Below, piece after piece: positions 15,964-23,483 of a stretch of DNA of 26,761 nucleotides. A program made the position numbers and the translations under genes. The DNA comes from CAYPZT01 sp964415435 (GTDB lineage Bacteria > Patescibacteriota > Microgenomatia > UBA1406 > GWC2-37-13): the NCBI GenBank assembly GCA_964415435.1, contig CAYPZT010000013.1, positions 1 through 26,761 of the forward strand. The letters are read 5' to 3'. Under the pieces are notes generated by a model. The model was not told where the DNA came from and did not search any database. It saw only the letters and a program-made list of their open reading frames with translations. Within the stretch, counting starts at the first letter, position 1. Every line of letters begins with the position of its first letter.

Positions 15964-17001
15964 TCATACATTCTCACGTAGCGCCAGCCGTATGTTTTTT
16001 TCAAGTTGGATTTTCTTTAAAAATGATTGAAGCCTCCTCTGGCCTAGATAGGTGCGGATAGGGCGCAGTGCTCCAAGTAAAGGTCTAGGCGATATAAGTG
16101 CAATTATAACTTGTGTCCAGAAGCCTCTTTCGAAAATATACTGCGGCCGATATCCCGCAATCGCTTCCGCCATGGTGCGTACGTTTCTGTTGGAGGTATA
16201 ATATTTTATCCCCGGAAGTGTACCGACGACTGTATCGAGCCTATCTTTTAGATATTTTTTGTATCGCTCTGGATTGTGATCAAATTCTTTGTAAATCTTA
16301 AATAGAAGATCCATATAAAAACTGCCGTTTTTTTCCATATCGAGCCAGGCTATGAGACCTGTTGTGCTGGTTCTTGCCACTATAAAATGCTTTCCAAAAT
16401 ATACTGCGCCGTGGCCCTTTATGGCATTAAAAGCCGCGCGCAAAAACGGCCACCAGATATCTGTTTCATGGAAGTCCCGATTAATATTGAGAAAGTCTTT
16501 TCTAAAAATATTTCCGGACATAAATCCGTAGTGCCAGTTCGATGTTCTAAAAAAAATGTCGGGAGTGGGCTTTTCATAAATCAGTCTCGTCGCCACATGA
16601 TCGATAACAGAAGGTTTATGGTAGTCAGTATCATAGTAGACCAGGCCAGTCTGGGCATATCCTGCATTTGTTCTGTCCATGACATTCACGAGTTCCTGAA
16701 AAAGAGTCGTACTCATGAGAATGTCGTCGTCGGAAATCATAAATATGTATTTCCCCTTTGCCATATTAAAGCCCTTTTTTATATTGGCGGCATACCCCAT
16801 GTTTTTTTTATTTTTTACATAGACGATCCGCTTATCCTTAAAACTGGTCACCACCTGATCGGTATTGTCAGTTGAAGCGTCATCAAGGACGATGACCTCA
16901 AAGTTTTTGTATGTTTGATTTAAAATAGATCGCAGGGAAAGTACGATGTAGTCTGGACGATTATAGGTTGGCAGGACGACGCTAATCTTTGGACTTCGCA
17001 T
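15964..17001 (-). CDS. Family 2 glycosyltransferase
   Basis: A 345-residue GT2 protein that begins with RSPKISVVLPTYNRPDY, then VIVLDDASTDNT at 36-47, KNMGYAANIKKGF at 66-78 and the ISDDDI metal site with DDD at 91-93. A basic C-terminal region of about 90 residues may bind the membrane. ATG 17001 is chosen because the GT-A fold begins right after it; an upstream in-frame start at 17058 would add 19 residues unlike the family and would run into the start of the divergent gene at 17040. It heads the minus series that continues down to 9367. Donor and acceptor are unknown. Confidence 0.9.
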   Translation of the reverse strand: MRSPKISVVLPTYNRPDYIVLSLRSILNQTYKNFEVIVLDDASTDNTDQVVTSFKDKRIVYVKNKKNMGYAANIKKGFNMAKGKYIFMISDDDILMSTTLFQELVNVMDRTNAGYAQTGLVYYDTDYHKPSVIDHVATRLIYEKPTPDIFFRTSNWHYGFMSGNIFRKDFLNINRDFHETDIWWPFLRAAFNAIKGHGAVYFGKHFIVARTSTTGLIAWLDMEKNGSFYMDLLFKIYKEFDHNPERYKKYLKDRLDTVVGTLPGIKYYTSNRNVRTMAEAIAGYRPQYIFERGFWTQVIIALISPRPLLGALRPIRTYLGQRRLQSFLKKIQLEKNIRLALRENV

Positions 17002-17020
17002 AAAATAAGAATGAATGTAA

Positions 17021-17026
17021 AGTATA
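17021..17026 (-). promoter_or_regulatory. -10 box candidate (TATACT) for the GT2 at 15964-17001
   Basis: In the 38-nt gap between divergent starts the minus strand reads TATACT (17026 to 17021), a 5/6 match to the -10 consensus, 19 nt before ATG 17001. The leader would be about 12 nt. No -35 stands out. Confidence 0.3.
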
Positions 17027-17027
17027 C

Positions 17028-17033
17028 TATAAT
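17028..17033 (+). promoter_or_regulatory. TATAAT box 6 nt upstream of the GT-B gene start
   Basis: A perfect TATAAT is followed by ACCCAC and then ATG 17040, so polymerase would start at about the A of the start codon, implying a leaderless mRNA. There is no Shine-Dalgarno sequence before this ATG and no convincing -35. Confidence 0.45.
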
Positions 17034-17039
17034 ACCCAC

Positions 17040-18179
17040 ATGCGATTTGCAAAGGCATATGTCGTTACTCATGTCGTATATCGTAAAACGACACCATATG
17101 ATCCATTAGAAGGTCCGTACTCATCCGTATGCAACGGCCTTACGAGTGCAGGTATCCAGGTCACAACACTTCAGCTACCGTTGGATGACTATACAGTGCC
17201 TGTTTTGCAGGGTTGGTGGAAAAAGGAGAAAAAGAGAAAGGTTGCTGCATTTTTTGGAAGAATTCTGCCAGTCAAATACTGTGTTGATTTTTTTCTGATT
17301 TTTTTCTCGGTGTACAAACACTTCCAGAAAAATAAGGATGACAATACTATATATATCGGTATTGATCCGCTCTCTACTCTGCCTATGGCAATCCTGAGAT
17401 TTTTCCTACGATACAAGCTCGTATTTTATGCGGTTGATTACAATAGGAATCGTTTTTCTAACAGCTTTTTGCAGTTTCTCTATGAAGCAGCAGATAAAAT
17501 TTCAAGTAAACATGCAGACTATGTGTGGGCGGTCTGCGAAAGATTAGCCCAGTACAAAAAAAATCATCAGGGAGTAAGAGCCTTTTACATCCCAAACTCA
17601 AATCAGTTTGACTCCAAGTTGTATCGCCTGGGTGTGAAAAAAAGGACGGGAAATAAAATGGCTTGGACCGGAAGCTGCATAACCGAAAGGCAGTTTTCAA
17701 TTCTTTTTTCTGTGATTCAACAAATTCAAAAAATCCATCCCGGTCTGGAGTATCATTTTGCCCCCGTTGGCAATCATCAGAAGTTCAAAGAAAACTGTAA
17801 AAAGTATGGACTTAAAAAATGGAAAGTTCATACCCTTCATTCAAGGCGGGAATGGCAGGAGTTTGCTACTCTTTGCGATGTTGGCATCGCGGTCTATGAT
17901 GATAAGTTTGGCTCGACGAAGTTCATTGAACCGCTAAAAATATGGGACTTTCTTCTGTGTGGAGTGCCATTTATCATTTCTTGCGAACCATCGATATCGC
18001 GTGCTATTAAAAAAGCTGGTGTGGCTTTTTTACTCGATAGACATAATCAAATACATAACAGATCCGCTTTACGTGCGTTTTTAAATAAAGAAAATCTGGC
18101 CGAACTACAGTCTCGGTGTTTGGAGATTGCTAGGGAATACGATATCAAAGAACAGATACGGAAGTCGTTAGCCCTTTAG
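17040..18179 (+). CDS. GT-B fold glycosyltransferase (GT4-like)
   Basis: A 379-residue protein with the two-domain GT-B pattern. The N-terminal domain has VFYAVDYNRNRFSN near 139-152, and the linker IPNSNQFD near 192-199 is like the IPNGVD of family 4 enzymes. The C-terminal donor domain has TKFIEPLKIWDFLLCGVPFI near 298-317, corresponding to the EPLKxxEYLAxGxP donor-binding segment. It would add a sugar retaining its configuration if it truly belongs to GT4. It is the only plus-strand gene between two minus-strand blocks, and its last 12 nt overlap the end of the RfbH-like gene tail to tail (18168-18179). Donor unknown. Confidence 0.8.
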   Translation: MRFAKAYVVTHVVYRKTTPYDPLEGPYSSVCNGLTSAGIQVTTLQLPLDDYTVPVLQGWWKKEKKRKVAAFFGRILPVKYCVDFFLIFFSVYKHFQKNKDDNTIYIGIDPLSTLPMAILRFFLRYKLVFYAVDYNRNRFSNSFLQFLYEAADKISSKHADYVWAVCERLAQYKKNHQGVRAFYIPNSNQFDSKLYRLGVKKRTGNKMAWTGSCITERQFSILFSVIQQIQKIHPGLEYHFAPVGNHQKFKENCKKYGLKKWKVHTLHSRREWQEFATLCDVGIAVYDDKFGSTKFIEPLKIWDFLLCGVPFIISCEPSISRAIKKAGVAFLLDRHNQIHNRSALRAFLNKENLAELQSRCLEIAREYDIKEQIRKSLAL

Positions 18180-19502
18180 TTTCAAAAATTCATTTATACA
18201 CTCTGCGATATAGTCTATCTCCTGGTTTCCTACCCCCGGATAGATTGCTGTAAAAAATGTATTATGTAAAACACGGTCTGCATTTGTCAGTTTGCCGATT
18301 TTTCGGTATTTAATATTGAAATATGCCGGCTGTCTGGTGATGTTTCCTGCGAATAGCGGCCTCGTCTGAATTTTTTTCTCTTCAAGGTACATAGTTATCT
18401 CGTGACGGGTAAAAGCCATGTTATCTCTGATCGTCAACGGAAAAGCAAACCAACATGGCTTTGCTTTTGGGAGTGATTTAGGAAGGATAAAATATTTTTC
18501 CCAATTTTTTGCGTGCTTGTACATCCGGGCAAAATTCTTGGCCCGTTTCTTTATAAATCCAGGCATCCGTTTAAGCTGCATCACGCCCATCGCTGCCTGT
18601 GCCTCAATAGGCTTGAGGTTATAACCTATCTGGTTGAACATATATTTATGGTCATACGGCTTACCGCCTACAACGTAGTTGAATCTTACTCCGCATGCCC
18701 CGAGCATACGTTTTTCATCTCCCCTACACCAGCATGATCTACCCCAATCCCTCAAAGACTGGGTAATCCTGTTAAAGCGCATGTCATTGTAATGAACGGC
18801 TCCGCCTTCACCGATTGTTATATGATGGGGCGGATAAAAAGATTGAGTACCGAGGAGTCCAAAACTTCCTGTACGTTGACCGTCATATTCTGATCCAAGA
18901 CCATCACAGTTGTCTTCAATAAAAATAAGGTTATGTTTCTTGCAAAACTCCATGATCTTATCCATTTCATGAGGATTTCCGAGTGTATGAGCAAGCATGA
19001 CTGCCCGCGTTTTTTTTGAGAGGGCGCGTTCGAGATCAGACGCATTTATATTGTAAGTATCCGGATTGATATCAAGGAACACAGGCTTCAACCCGTAAAG
19101 CACTATTGGATTTACTGTTGTTGGAAAACCGCAGGCAGAGGTTATAACCTCATCTCCTCGTTTGAGTCGACCGGAAAAAAGCGGCGACATAATGGAGGCA
19201 ATTGCCAAGAGGTTTGCACTTGAGCCGGAGTTGGTTAGAATTGAGCCTTTAACGCCAACAAAAGCTGCAAGATCGTTTTCAAATTCTTCTCCTTTTTTTC
19301 CCAACCCAAACCACCCGTCAATAAGGGAACTTACGGCCGCATTTATCTCTTTGTCATCAAAAACACCGCCCGAATACTGAATCCACGACTGACCCGGAAC
19401 AAATGTCTTTTTTTTCTTCCGAAGCGTGTATATTTTCTTTATCTTTTCGCTGACTGTTTTACGAAGTTTCAACTCTCGGTCCATCTTTTTCATCTGTACC
19501 AT
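18168..19502 (-). CDS. rfbH: RfbH/AscC-type NDP-4-keto-6-deoxyhexose 3-dehydrase (Fe-S, PMP-dependent)
   Basis: A 444-residue member of the DegT/DnrJ/EryC1 family that is not an aminotransferase. In SFYPPHHITIGEGG the position that holds the PLP-binding Lys elsewhere is His (H226), the hallmark of the E1 3-dehydrases that make 3,6-dideoxyhexoses. Cysteines C199, C257, C259 and C270 (C-X57-C-X1-C-X10-C, within EDNC and DWGRSCWC) fit the [2Fe-2S] site of E1; ColD-type enzymes lack it. It should remove the C3 hydroxyl of a 4-keto-6-deoxy sugar (CDP-linked in known cases), with electrons from a partner reductase. No E3-like ferredoxin reductase, RfbF or RfbG is in the window. Start ATG 19502 lies 10 nt after the upstream stop; a TTG frame opening at 19529 would overlap it. 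Confidence 0.88.
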   Translation of the reverse strand: MVQMKKMDRELKLRKTVSEKIKKIYTLRKKKKTFVPGQSWIQYSGGVFDDKEINAAVSSLIDGWFGLGKKGEEFENDLAAFVGVKGSILTNSGSSANLLAIASIMSPLFSGRLKRGDEVITSACGFPTTVNPIVLYGLKPVFLDINPDTYNINASDLERALSKKTRAVMLAHTLGNPHEMDKIMEFCKKHNLIFIEDNCDGLGSEYDGQRTGSFGLLGTQSFYPPHHITIGEGGAVHYNDMRFNRITQSLRDWGRSCWCRGDEKRMLGACGVRFNYVVGGKPYDHKYMFNQIGYNLKPIEAQAAMGVMQLKRMPGFIKKRAKNFARMYKHAKNWEKYFILPKSLPKAKPCWFAFPLTIRDNMAFTRHEITMYLEEKKIQTRPLFAGNITRQPAYFNIKYRKIGKLTNADRVLHNTFFTAIYPGVGNQEIDYIAECINEFLKLKG

Positions 19503-19512
19503 ATTAGTCGGT

Positions 19513-20406
19513 TTAGCTTGAAAAATCAATGGATTTTTTTATACCGACTGCCAGATCCGTAGTTGGTTTCCACCCCAATATTTTTTTTGCTGCAGATAAA
19601 TCCATTTTTTGATAAAACGCCTCCCCCACTCTGTCCGGGAATGCATTCAGGACAATTTTGGATTTACTTTTTGAAATTCGGACGACAGTCCTGGCAAAGG
19701 TATGAAGGGAAACTGATATTTTTCCGCCAATATTAAGAATCATATTTTCATTCGCTCTATAGGTAACGGCACGTACGATTGCGTCTACTGCATCATCTAT
19801 GTAGATGTAGTCCCTTTTTCTTTTACCCGAATTGAGGAGAATAGGTTGGTTACTTTTTGCTTTCTTGATAATCTGCGTAAGAAATCTATCTGGCTGGCTG
19901 TCCGGGCCATACAGAGTACCTATTCTGAAAATAATAAACGAAAATCCATGCAGCGTTGCATAGTATTGACATAAGTGTTCCCCCGCGACCTTACTTATAG
20001 AGTAGAGCGATGGTGGTTTGGGAACCTGTTTTAACGTATACGGTGAAGAGTTGACCCCATATATTTCTTCGGTACTTGCAAATAAAACCTTTCTAACAGA
20101 TATGTTTTTGGTTGCCTCAAGAAGGTTAATGGTGCCAATGATGTTGGCATCTATGCATTTCCGACCAATAAGGTAGTCACGCGACAGGTTTACTAGTGCC
20201 GCAAGATGGATTATAACGTCGGGTTTCTTTTTTTCTACATAAGCTTTTACCTTCTTAAAATCTAATAGATCCAGAGAGTCGACATGCTTTTTTTTGTCGC
20301 CGCGAAGTGATACTTTTATGAGACGCAGATTTCTTTTTTTCTCAAGTTCCCTTACCAGATTACTACCTAGGAAACTTGTTGCTCCTGTTATAAGAATTGT
20401 TTTCAT
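19513..20406 (-). CDS. NAD-dependent sugar reductase/epimerase (extended SDR)
   Basis: A 297-residue extended SDR: GATSFLG at 8-14, FASTEEIYG near 109-117 with the active-site Ser/Thr, catalytic YSISK at 135-139, RIGTLYGP and RDYIYIDDA in the substrate half. It starts by ATGA overlap with the aminotransferase and ends 10 nt before the RfbH-like gene. Next to RfbH, enzymes of this size are often the 4-reductase that completes a 3,6-dideoxyhexose (abequose/paratose synthase type), and that is my first guess. A 4-epimerase or 4,6-dehydratase is also possible; the sequence alone does not decide. Confidence 0.82.
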   Translation of the reverse strand: MKTILITGATSFLGSNLVRELEKKRNLRLIKVSLRGDKKKHVDSLDLLDFKKVKAYVEKKKPDVIIHLAALVNLSRDYLIGRKCIDANIIGTINLLEATKNISVRKVLFASTEEIYGVNSSPYTLKQVPKPPSLYSISKVAGEHLCQYYATLHGFSFIIFRIGTLYGPDSQPDRFLTQIIKKAKSNQPILLNSGKRKRDYIYIDDAVDAIVRAVTYRANENMILNIGGKISVSLHTFARTVVRISKSKSKIVLNAFPDRVGEAFYQKMDLSAAKKILGWKPTTDLAVGIKKSIDFSS

Positions 20407-21497
20407 TTAAAAAAGTTCCTAACTGTTTCTGAGATGTGTTCAACCTCATTTTTGGTCAGTTCTGGATACATGGGAATACTCAATACTGAACGGGCTAGTT
20501 TTTCTGATTGAGGAAAGCTCCCCTTTTTATAGTTCATGTCCTTGTAGGCTTTCTGCAGGTGTATCGGAATAGGATAATGAATAAGGGTATGGATTCCTTT
20601 TTGTTTTAGATACGCCTGGAGAGCATTTCTTTTCGGTGTCTCGATTACAAACAAATGATAATTTGAGGTTCCTCCGGGCAGTATTACCTGGGTACTGATG
20701 TTAACCAATCTTTTTTTATATTCTTTGGCCAGTATATTTCGTTTCTTGTTCCATGCATCCACATGCTTTAACTTTACACGTAATACGGCAGACTGCAGTT
20801 CATCAAGACGGCTGTTACGCCCGAATGTCACATGATGGTATTTTTTAGTCTGACCGTAGTTTCTTAGGAACAACACTTTTTCGTATGTTTTTTTATTGTT
20901 TGTGGTTATAGCGCCGGCATCTCCGTAAGCTCCTAGGTTTTTTCCTGGATAAAAACTGAATGCATTGACATCTCCGAACGTTCCCAGTTTTTTTCCATTC
21001 AGTGTTGCTCCTATTGCCTGAGCAGTATCTTCTATTACAAATAGCGAATGCTTTTTAGCGAGTTTCATAATGGCATCTATCTCGCATGGAGCCCCGTATA
21101 AGTGTACCGGAAGTATTGCCTTGGTTTTTTTTGTAATTCTCTTTTTAATCATCGATACATCGATTTGATAGGTTTTTGGATCACAGTCTACAAGAATGGG
21201 TTTTGCGCCTACATACGAGATGGCGAGCGAGGTGGCGATGTAACTGTTTGCGGGTGTAATAACCTCATCTCCTTTACCTATTCCAAGAGCCCGCAGGCAA
21301 AATTCAAGAGCGTCTGTGCCTGAGTTTAGGCCGACTGCGTATTTTACGCCAAGATATTTAGCAAGTTCTGCTTCGAAGGACTCTGTCTCATCTCCCAAAA
21401 TAAAAAACTGCTTTTTAAGTACGCGGTCAACCGCTTTATTAATTTCATCCTCGATCGAATGATACTGTTTGTGAAGATCTAAAAAAGGAATATTCAT
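20403..21497 (-). CDS. Sugar 3-aminotransferase, FdtB/QdtB-like (DegT/DnrJ/EryC1 family)
   Basis: A 364-residue PLP enzyme. Landmarks are PFLDLHKQY at 4-12, NSGTDALE near 58-65, GDEVITPANSY at 76-86, the pyridine-binding D157 in VIEDTAQ, and the PLP Lys K186 in SFYPGKNLGAYGDAG, present here unlike in the RfbH paralogue. The segment TFGDVNAFSFYPGKNLGAYG resembles FdtB, QdtB and DesV-type dTDP-3-keto-6-deoxyhexose 3-aminotransferases. With the cupin (23079) and acyltransferase (22508) it completes an Fdt/Qdt-like set for a 3-acetamido-3,6-dideoxyhexose such as Fuc3NAc or Qui3NAc. A different keto-sugar aminotransferase is possible. ATG 21497 lies 1 nt after the upstream stop, and its own stop overlaps the next start. 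Confidence 0.88.
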   Translation of the reverse strand: MNIPFLDLHKQYHSIEDEINKAVDRVLKKQFFILGDETESFEAELAKYLGVKYAVGLNSGTDALEFCLRALGIGKGDEVITPANSYIATSLAISYVGAKPILVDCDPKTYQIDVSMIKKRITKKTKAILPVHLYGAPCEIDAIMKLAKKHSLFVIEDTAQAIGATLNGKKLGTFGDVNAFSFYPGKNLGAYGDAGAITTNNKKTYEKVLFLRNYGQTKKYHHVTFGRNSRLDELQSAVLRVKLKHVDAWNKKRNILAKEYKKRLVNISTQVILPGGTSNYHLFVIETPKRNALQAYLKQKGIHTLIHYPIPIHLQKAYKDMNYKKGSFPQSEKLARSVLSIPMYPELTKNEVEHISETVRNFFK

Positions 21498-21498
21498 A

Positions 21499-22503
21499 TT
21501 ATTTCATTAATTTCCGCCATGACGGCGGCATGTTTACAGGAACCTCAATATTTTTAAACTTTGCAGGTTTTAAATGTCCAATATTTTTTGCCCATTGGAC
21601 CATTTTTCTTATACCCGTCTGAAGATCGGTAGTTTTACGAATTCCAAATATTTTTTTCACTTTGCTGTGATCAGAGTAAGCATGAACAACTTCCTTTCTT
21701 TCAGGAAGGAATACAATGTCTGCCTTTACGTTCATTTCCTGCGCAATTGTTTTTGCAAGTTCTTTGACAGTGTAAGGCGTATCAGCGCCTATATTAAATA
21801 TTTCATTTCGAGCTTTCTTAACCGTTACTGCTTTTGCGATGTAGGGAGCGACATCGTCAATGTAAGAGAACGCTCTTGTTTGTTTTCCGTTCCCGAATAT
21901 TGTCATAGGCCTACCGGACATTATATTGTTCATAAAAATACCAAGAACATTTCGATAAGGATCCCCATGATTTTGATTTTCGCCATACACATTGTGAGGC
22001 CTGAAGATAGTGTATGTCAGGCCAAACATACGATGGGCTGCCTTGAGATCCAGTTCCACCGCATATTTTGCTACGCCATAGGGGTCCTCGGGCTGAGGTA
22101 CCATGCTTTCTTTCATCGGCGTCTGGTTTGCTCCGTAAACTGCAATTGATGATGTAAAAACAAAATGTTTGACGTTGTACAAGACTGAGCGGTTAATAAG
22201 ATTAATTGATCCGACAAGATTATTCTCATAGTTAAATTTTCTTATAAAATGACTTAAACCTTCTGCGGCATATGCAGCAAGATGGTAAACATAGTCAAAT
22301 TGGTATTTTTTAAATATGCGATCAAGTAGCTTGGTATCATTTATAGAACCATTTATAAAAATTGCTTTCCCGGGGATATTTCTTTTATATCCGCCACTTA
22401 AGTCGTCTAGTACCACAACGATGTGTTTCATCCTAAGAAGATGCTTCACTACGTGAGAGCCGATAAATCCTGCACCACCAGTTACAAGACTCACTGTTTT
22501 CAT
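21499..22503 (-). CDS. GalE-like NAD-dependent nucleotide-sugar 4-epimerase/dehydratase (extended SDR)
   Basis: A 334-residue extended SDR with GGAGFIG at 9-15, VFTSSIAVYG at 115-124, catalytic YGVAK at 142-146, then FRPHNVYGENQ and GNGKQTRAFSYIDDV, which places it near UDP-glucose/UDP-GlcNAc 4-epimerases. It is encoded between the acyltransferase and the 3-aminotransferase, so it may supply or adjust a 4-keto or 4-epimer sugar for either branch. ATG 22503, 4 nt past the acyltransferase stop (TAA-GCCT-ATG), is chosen because the Rossmann motif then starts at residue 9; an upstream ATG at 22524 would overlap that gene by 17 nt and add 7 residues. No Shine-Dalgarno sequence is visible. Confidence 0.87.
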   Translation of the reverse strand: MKTVSLVTGGAGFIGSHVVKHLLRMKHIVVVLDDLSGGYKRNIPGKAIFINGSINDTKLLDRIFKKYQFDYVYHLAAYAAEGLSHFIRKFNYENNLVGSINLINRSVLYNVKHFVFTSSIAVYGANQTPMKESMVPQPEDPYGVAKYAVELDLKAAHRMFGLTYTIFRPHNVYGENQNHGDPYRNVLGIFMNNIMSGRPMTIFGNGKQTRAFSYIDDVAPYIAKAVTVKKARNEIFNIGADTPYTVKELAKTIAQEMNVKADIVFLPERKEVVHAYSDHSKVKKIFGIRKTTDLQTGIRKMVQWAKNIGHLKPAKFKNIEVPVNMPPSWRKLMK

Positions 22504-22507
22504 AGGC

Positions 22508-23074
22508 TTAGATTTTACTAACAATTTTTTTTATTTGTTTGTATTTTTTATTGCATGCTGAGCACGTACTCAGGTTTTTACTGAACTTCAGTTTTTGTCC
22601 ACACATACATACATATCCTTTTACACTTCCTGGGTTACCATAGACCAAAGCGTAGTCCGGAACATTTTTCGTGACCACACTGCCTGCGCCAATCAGTGCA
22701 TACCTGCCAATCGTTATGCCTGCAACAATAGTAGCGTTTGCTCCAATCGATGACCCTTCTTTCAGGTGAATTTCAAGCTTTTCATACGAGGTATTTTTGC
22801 TTCTTGGATATTTATCGTTCGTGAAAGCAGCTGCCGGACCAATCATAACCTTGTTTTCTACCGTTATACCATCCCACAGATATACGCCGCTTTTGATTGT
22901 CACATCGTCTCCTATGGTTACCTCATTTTCGATAAAGCAATGATCGCATATATTAGCGTTCTTACCTATTTTTGCACCGGTAAGGATATGTACGAATGCC
23001 CATATTCTTGAATGTGTGCCTACCTTTTTGGTTTCAACAAGAGCCTTGGGATGTATCTTTACTGTTTTATCCAT
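22508..23074 (-). CDS. Hexapeptide-repeat sugar N-acyltransferase (WlbB/QdtC-like, left-handed beta-helix)
   Basis: A 188-residue acyltransferase made of imperfect I/V-G-x-x-x hexapeptides (GAKIGKNANI, VTIGDDVTI, ITIGRYALIGAGSVVTKNVPDYALVYGNPG). It resembles the WlbB/QdtC/FdtC class that uses acetyl-CoA to N-acetylate 3-amino or 3-amino-2,3-dideoxy sugars; H28 in RIWAFVH is the kind of His conserved in that class. The tail has CxC and CxxC pairs (VCMCGQKL, CSACNKKY), probably a small zinc ribbon as in related proteins. ATG 23074 lies 4 nt past the cupin stop; an earlier ATG at 23131 would overlap the cupin by 53 nt and adds residues unlike the family. With the flanking genes it would acetylate the product of the FdtB-like aminotransferase. 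Confidence 0.88.
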   Translation of the reverse strand: MDKTVKIHPKALVETKKVGTHSRIWAFVHILTGAKIGKNANICDHCFIENEVTIGDDVTIKSGVYLWDGITVENKVMIGPAAAFTNDKYPRSKNTSYEKLEIHLKEGSSIGANATIVAGITIGRYALIGAGSVVTKNVPDYALVYGNPGSVKGYVCMCGQKLKFSKNLSTCSACNKKYKQIKKIVSKI

Positions 23075-23078
23075 TGTG

Positions 23079-23480
23079 CTAGATGAGTTTGTAATGAAAT
23101 GTATCTTTTTTTGCCCACTCTCCATCTGCATAGTTGAGAAGTGCGGCGTAGGATGTCAGGCTTACAATAGAGTGAACGATGTAAGAACCAATCTTTAGGC
23201 GGACATATTGTCTTCCTTTTGCATTAAGGATGATTGTCTTTTCTTCGTTTGTTTTAACATCTTTCAGATGTACTTTTACTTTTCCCGCAACGATACCAAA
23301 CCACTCTTTCCATTTCTTGTGGTAGTGATTACCTCGTACGACCCCTTTTTTGTTGAATGTCACAAAGTATATTTGACCAAATGTCTTTCGATTTTTTTTA
23401 AGATCTGAATATTTTAGAAAGACGACAAGATCACCTCTTCTATCTCCGTGCTTTTCGAATTTTTCAACTGAAAACTGCAT
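23079..23480 (-). CDS. Cupin sugar-nucleotide isomerase/epimerase, FdtA/WxcM-like
   Basis: A 133-residue single-domain cupin. D-x-R-G at 13-16 and the VVRGNHYHKK motif at 47-56 (H52, H54), followed by EWFGIVAGKVKVHLKDV, fit the family of WxcM/FdtA dTDP-4-keto-6-deoxyglucose 3,4-ketoisomerases; FdtA proteins usually read RGxHAHK. The fold is shared with RmlC and with CapF C-terminal domains, which also carry RGNHYH, so the exact reaction is open. Its place directly ahead of the acyltransferase, with an FdtB-like aminotransferase two genes on, favours 3,4-ketoisomerase. It starts 3 nt after the GT2 stop (TAG-CCT-ATG). Confidence 0.72.
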   Translation of the reverse strand: MQFSVEKFEKHGDRRGDLVVFLKYSDLKKNRKTFGQIYFVTFNKKGVVRGNHYHKKWKEWFGIVAGKVKVHLKDVKTNEEKTIILNAKGRQYVRLKIGSYIVHSIVSLTSYAALLNYADGEWAKKDTFHYKLI

Positions 23481-23483
23481 AGG

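Noticed and set aside
17002..17058. Longer start at 17058 for the GT2 gene ending at 15964
   Set aside because: It would overlap the first codons of the divergent GT-B gene and add residues unlike GT2; RSPKISVVLPTYNR follows ATG 17001 directly.
18168..19502. Reading this gene as an ordinary PLP sugar aminotransferase
   Set aside because: The PLP lysine is replaced by histidine and the four Fe-S cysteines of E1 dehydrases are present.
19503..19529. TTG start at 19529 for the RfbH-like gene
   Set aside because: It overlaps the end of the upstream SDR gene; ATG 19502 lies cleanly 10 nt after that stop.
22504..23131. Earlier starts at 22524 (GalE-like SDR) and 23131 (acyltransferase)
   Set aside because: Both overlap the preceding gene and add residues unlike the family, while ATG 22503 and ATG 23074 each fall 4 nt after the previous stop.
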